Origin: JAKEGK01 sp036507695
Lineage (GTDB): Bacteria; Pseudomonadota; Gammaproteobacteria; SZUA-152
Direction: 5' to 3'
DNA: 8,693 bases
Assembly: GCA_036507695.1 (NCBI GenBank)
Contig: DATCIR010000251.1
Location: forward strand, 1 to 8,693
The notes under the pieces are model-generated. The model saw only the letters and a list, made by a program, of their open reading frames with translations. It was not told the DNA's origin and ran no database searches. Shown piece by piece: positions 7,207 to 8,693 of the stretch. The position numbers and the translations under genes are program-made. Within the stretch, counting starts at the first letter, position 1, and each line of letters opens with the position of its first letter.

Positions 7207-7236
7207 ATTAAAAAGCATGATTACAGCTTTCGACAA
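7207..7236 (-). promoter_or_regulatory. Candidate sigma70 promoter of the rubrerythrin operon
   Basis: On the minus strand, TTGTCG (7236-7231) and TTTAAT (7212-7207) are 18 bp apart, which would give a start near 7200 and a leader of about 60 bases. A second, more distant pair on the same strand, TTAATA (7424-7419) and TATAAT (7401-7396) at 17 bp, is also possible. Chance matches are common in DNA this AT-rich. Confidence 0.4.
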
Positions 7237-7460
7237 CGATAAGTCTGGATTGACACGAATGATATATCCAATCGATTAAATAAATTGATATAATAGCTTT
7301 TACCTATCGATAACTGCGCCAGCATTCCTTAGTGCTGATGCAGGCCGATTCCGCTGACCAGGTAATTAAAGACTGCATAATCGAACATGCTATCAATTAT
7401 AAAACATAGATTTTGAAATATTAACAGATTTTAATATATAAGCTTTTTCTGAATATTGCT

Positions 7461-7489
7461 TTGACCCGGATCATAGGTATCTGTTTACA
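7461..7489 (+). promoter_or_regulatory. FNR-like site / candidate promoter of the RnfB-like gene
   Basis: TTGACCCGGATCAT (7461-7474) matches the FNR/ANR consensus TTGAT-N4-ATCAA at eight of ten positions. The same TTGACC could act as a -35 with TTTACA (7484-7489) 17 bp on as a poor -10. If both are real, a bound FNR-type protein would cover the -35 and repress. If instead the start is near 7509, the site would be placed for activation. Confidence 0.3.
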
Positions 7490-7558
7490 TGACACCCATC
7501 AAATACAACGCTGCGTTTTCATATTATTTTTGTGGAAGTTCAAACCTTAGGCAGTGAG

Positions 7559-8419
7559 ATGCTTATCGCAATTGGCGCCATGAGCGGCTTGATATTGATA
7601 CTGACGACACTATTAATCGTGGCCAGTAAAAAACTCGCTGTTGCTGAAGATCCGCGCACTGACATTGTTGAAGGCATGCTGCCGGGAGCCAATTGCGGCG
7701 CTTGTGGTTATATCGGCTGCCGGCAGTTTGCGGAAGCCCTGGTCCGGCAGGAAACCAGTCCCGCCAAATGCACGGTGAGTTCGGATACGGAACGGCAACA
7801 CATCGCGCAGTTTCTCCGTGTTGAAGTGGGCGAAGCGGTCAAGCAGGTGGTGCGAATAGCCTGCGCCGGCGCCAACAATGTGGCCCGTCACCATGCGCGC
7901 TATAGTGGTATTAAAACCTGCCAAGCCGCAACCCTGATTGCCGGCGGCGGTAAAACCTGCAGCTGGGGTTGTCTGGGATACGGTGATTGCGAAGCAGCCT
8001 GCGACTTTAACGCCATTGTCATGAATGAACATTCATTGCCTGTGGTTATCGAAGCCAATTGCACCGCATGCGGTGATTGTATTAAGGCGTGTCCCAAGGA
8101 TTTATTCAGCCTGCATCCGGTTAGTCACCGCTTATGGGTTGCCTGCAAAAACCTTGAGTTTGGCGATGGTATTCTCGATTATTGCGAAGTGGCGTGCACC
8201 GCCTGCGGCCGCTGCGCCATGGACGCCAAGGGCGGCCTGATCAAAATGAAAAATAATCTGCCCGTTATCGATTACACGAAGGATCATGGCACCCGCATTC
8301 CCATTGAGCGCTGCCCCACCGGCGCAATCATCTGGCTGGAAGCCGATGGCACGGTGATCAAGGGTCGTGAAGCGAAAAAGATTTATCGTCAACAGGAGAT
8401 GTTGCCGCAAGCAACTTAG
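7559..8419 (+). CDS. Orphan RnfB-like membrane-anchored polyferredoxin
   Basis: A 286-aa protein homologous to the RnfB subunit of the Rnf ion-translocating ferredoxin:NAD oxidoreductase, in its long multi-cluster form. One N-terminal hydrophobic anchor (~2-24) leads to the FeS domain GANCGACGYIGC (C46, C49, C54, C71). Next come family cysteines C102 and C121, then two intact [4Fe-4S] motifs: C134-X3-C138-X5-C144-X3-C148 and C168-X2-C171-X2-C174-X3-C178-P. C196 and C209 follow, then C213-X2-C216-X2-C219 and a lone C252-P. The last ferredoxin-like pair is incomplete (see findings). ATG 7559 was chosen because AGG is seven bases upstream and the anchor then starts the protein. A GTG at 7532 is possible but has no ribosome site. 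No other rnf genes (A, C, D, G, E) are present, so it probably serves a different pathway. Divergence from the rubrerythrin operon makes peroxide reduction a candidate. Confidence 0.9.
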   Translation: MLIAIGAMSGLILILTTLLIVASKKLAVAEDPRTDIVEGMLPGANCGACGYIGCRQFAEALVRQETSPAKCTVSSDTERQHIAQFLRVEVGEAVKQVVRIACAGANNVARHHARYSGIKTCQAATLIAGGGKTCSWGCLGYGDCEAACDFNAIVMNEHSLPVVIEANCTACGDCIKACPKDLFSLHPVSHRLWVACKNLEFGDGILDYCEVACTACGRCAMDAKGGLIKMKNNLPVIDYTKDHGTRIPIERCPTGAIIWLEADGTVIKGREAKKIYRQQEMLPQAT

Positions 8420-8474
8420 TTTATTAAAGGCTAAAATTTATAAAAGCGAAGACTCATATAATCCAAGACTCTAT

Positions 8475-8693
8475 CTCTACTTTAGTTATTTTAGTTTATG
8501 TTTATGTTTATGTTTATGTTTATGAACAATCCCGCACGGGAAGCGGAGGCGCCTGGCAAGACACGCCGTAAATGCATCCCTGCAGGCTCGATGGCGGCAT
8601 GGCCCAGGCCAGCTTCTCGACCCGTTCCGGGTCTCACCTTCTCCCTGCCGCCAACGGTCTTGCCAGACACCTCCGCCTCCCGCGCTGTGCATG
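8475..8693 (-). repeat. MITE-like element, right copy, cut by window end
   Basis: This is the reverse complement of the element at 1-224. Its last base matches position 25 of the left copy, so about 24 bases, including the outer terminal repeat, lie beyond the window. By eye, the part matching left positions 25-193 differs by only four substitutions. The inner end (CTACTTTAGTTATTTTAG) has diverged from the left copy by one inserted base and some substitutions. The tandem hexamer is longer here: five TTTATG units at 8495-8524 against two in the left copy. The element starts 55 bp after the stop codon of the RnfB-like gene, with its hexamer end facing the incoming transcript. Confidence 0.85.
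8495..8524 (+). repeat. TTTATG hexanucleotide tandem repeat, 5 units
   Basis: Five perfect TTTATG units sit inside the right copy of the element. The left copy has the same unit (as CATAAA) only twice, at 194-205. A change in copy number by slipped-strand replication is the simplest explanation. Confidence 0.9.

Larger units (their letters stand above)
7143..7558. other. AT-rich divergent control region (416 bp)
   Basis: This is the shared upstream region of the rubrerythrin operon (leftward) and the RnfB-like gene (rightward). Besides the separately listed sites it holds the palindromes AATCGATT (7270-7277) and TATCGATA (7305-7312). A hairpin at 7314-7343 has a CTGC/GCAG outer and a CAGCA/TGCTG inner stem. 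On the plus strand there is a consensus TTGACA at 7250-7255 and a TATAAT at 7289-7294, too far apart to be one promoter. I see no small gene or tRNA. Confidence 0.6.

Noticed and set aside
7559..8419. Part of a complete Rnf complex
   Set aside because: No rnfA, C, D, G or E gene is next to it; the gene is followed by the repeat element and preceded by the rubrerythrin operon.

Overview
The window looks like a stretch of proteobacterial chromosome, most likely gammaproteobacterial, at roughly even GC with clear Shine-Dalgarno sites. The best pointer is the gene order rubrerythrin - HdrD/GlpC-like Fe-S protein - DUF3501, which I associate with respiratory and chemolithotrophic Proteobacteria such as methane, sulfur or nitrogen oxidisers. 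I cannot fix the genus from sequence alone.

Layout: (1) 1-224 and 8475-8693 are two copies, in opposite orientation, of one ~225-bp non-coding element with terminal inverted repeats and a nested hairpin (MITE-like). The right copy is cut by the window end. (2) 245-1363 (-) is a lipoprotein periplasmic adaptor of an RND-type efflux system. (3) 1474-3263 (-) is a compact operon of a secreted six-EF-hand protein, an ECF sigma factor and an overlapping one-TM anti-sigma-like protein. (4) 3264-3868 has no convincing gene, only a possible decayed ORF and a strong palindrome. (5) 3869-4324 (-) is a small exported Sel1-repeat protein with three CX7C cysteine pairs. (6) 4325-4629 holds two terminator-like hairpins. 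(7) 4630-7142 (-) is the operon rubrerythrin -> CCG-domain Fe-S protein -> DUF3501. (8) 7143-7558 is an AT-rich divergent control region. (9) 7559-8419 (+) is an orphan, membrane-anchored RnfB-like polyferredoxin.

How the parts may work together: the rubrerythrin operon and the divergent RnfB-like gene supply a peroxide-reducing diiron protein, an HdrD/GlpC-like electron-transfer subunit, a conserved partner of unknown function (DUF3501) and a membrane-anchored multi-cluster protein. A route that carries electrons from the membrane to rubrerythrin is a reasonable inference but is not demonstrated here. In the sigma operon, a periplasmic calcium-binding protein is co-transcribed with a sigma/anti-sigma pair, which suggests an envelope signalling unit. 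The adaptor gene behind it has its own promoter candidate and no pump gene in view.

The two outermost genes both read outward, and each meets the repeat element shortly after its stop codon (20 and 55 bp), with the element in the same orientation relative to transcription. The window ends coincide with the repeat, so it may be a complete assembly contig broken at repeats.
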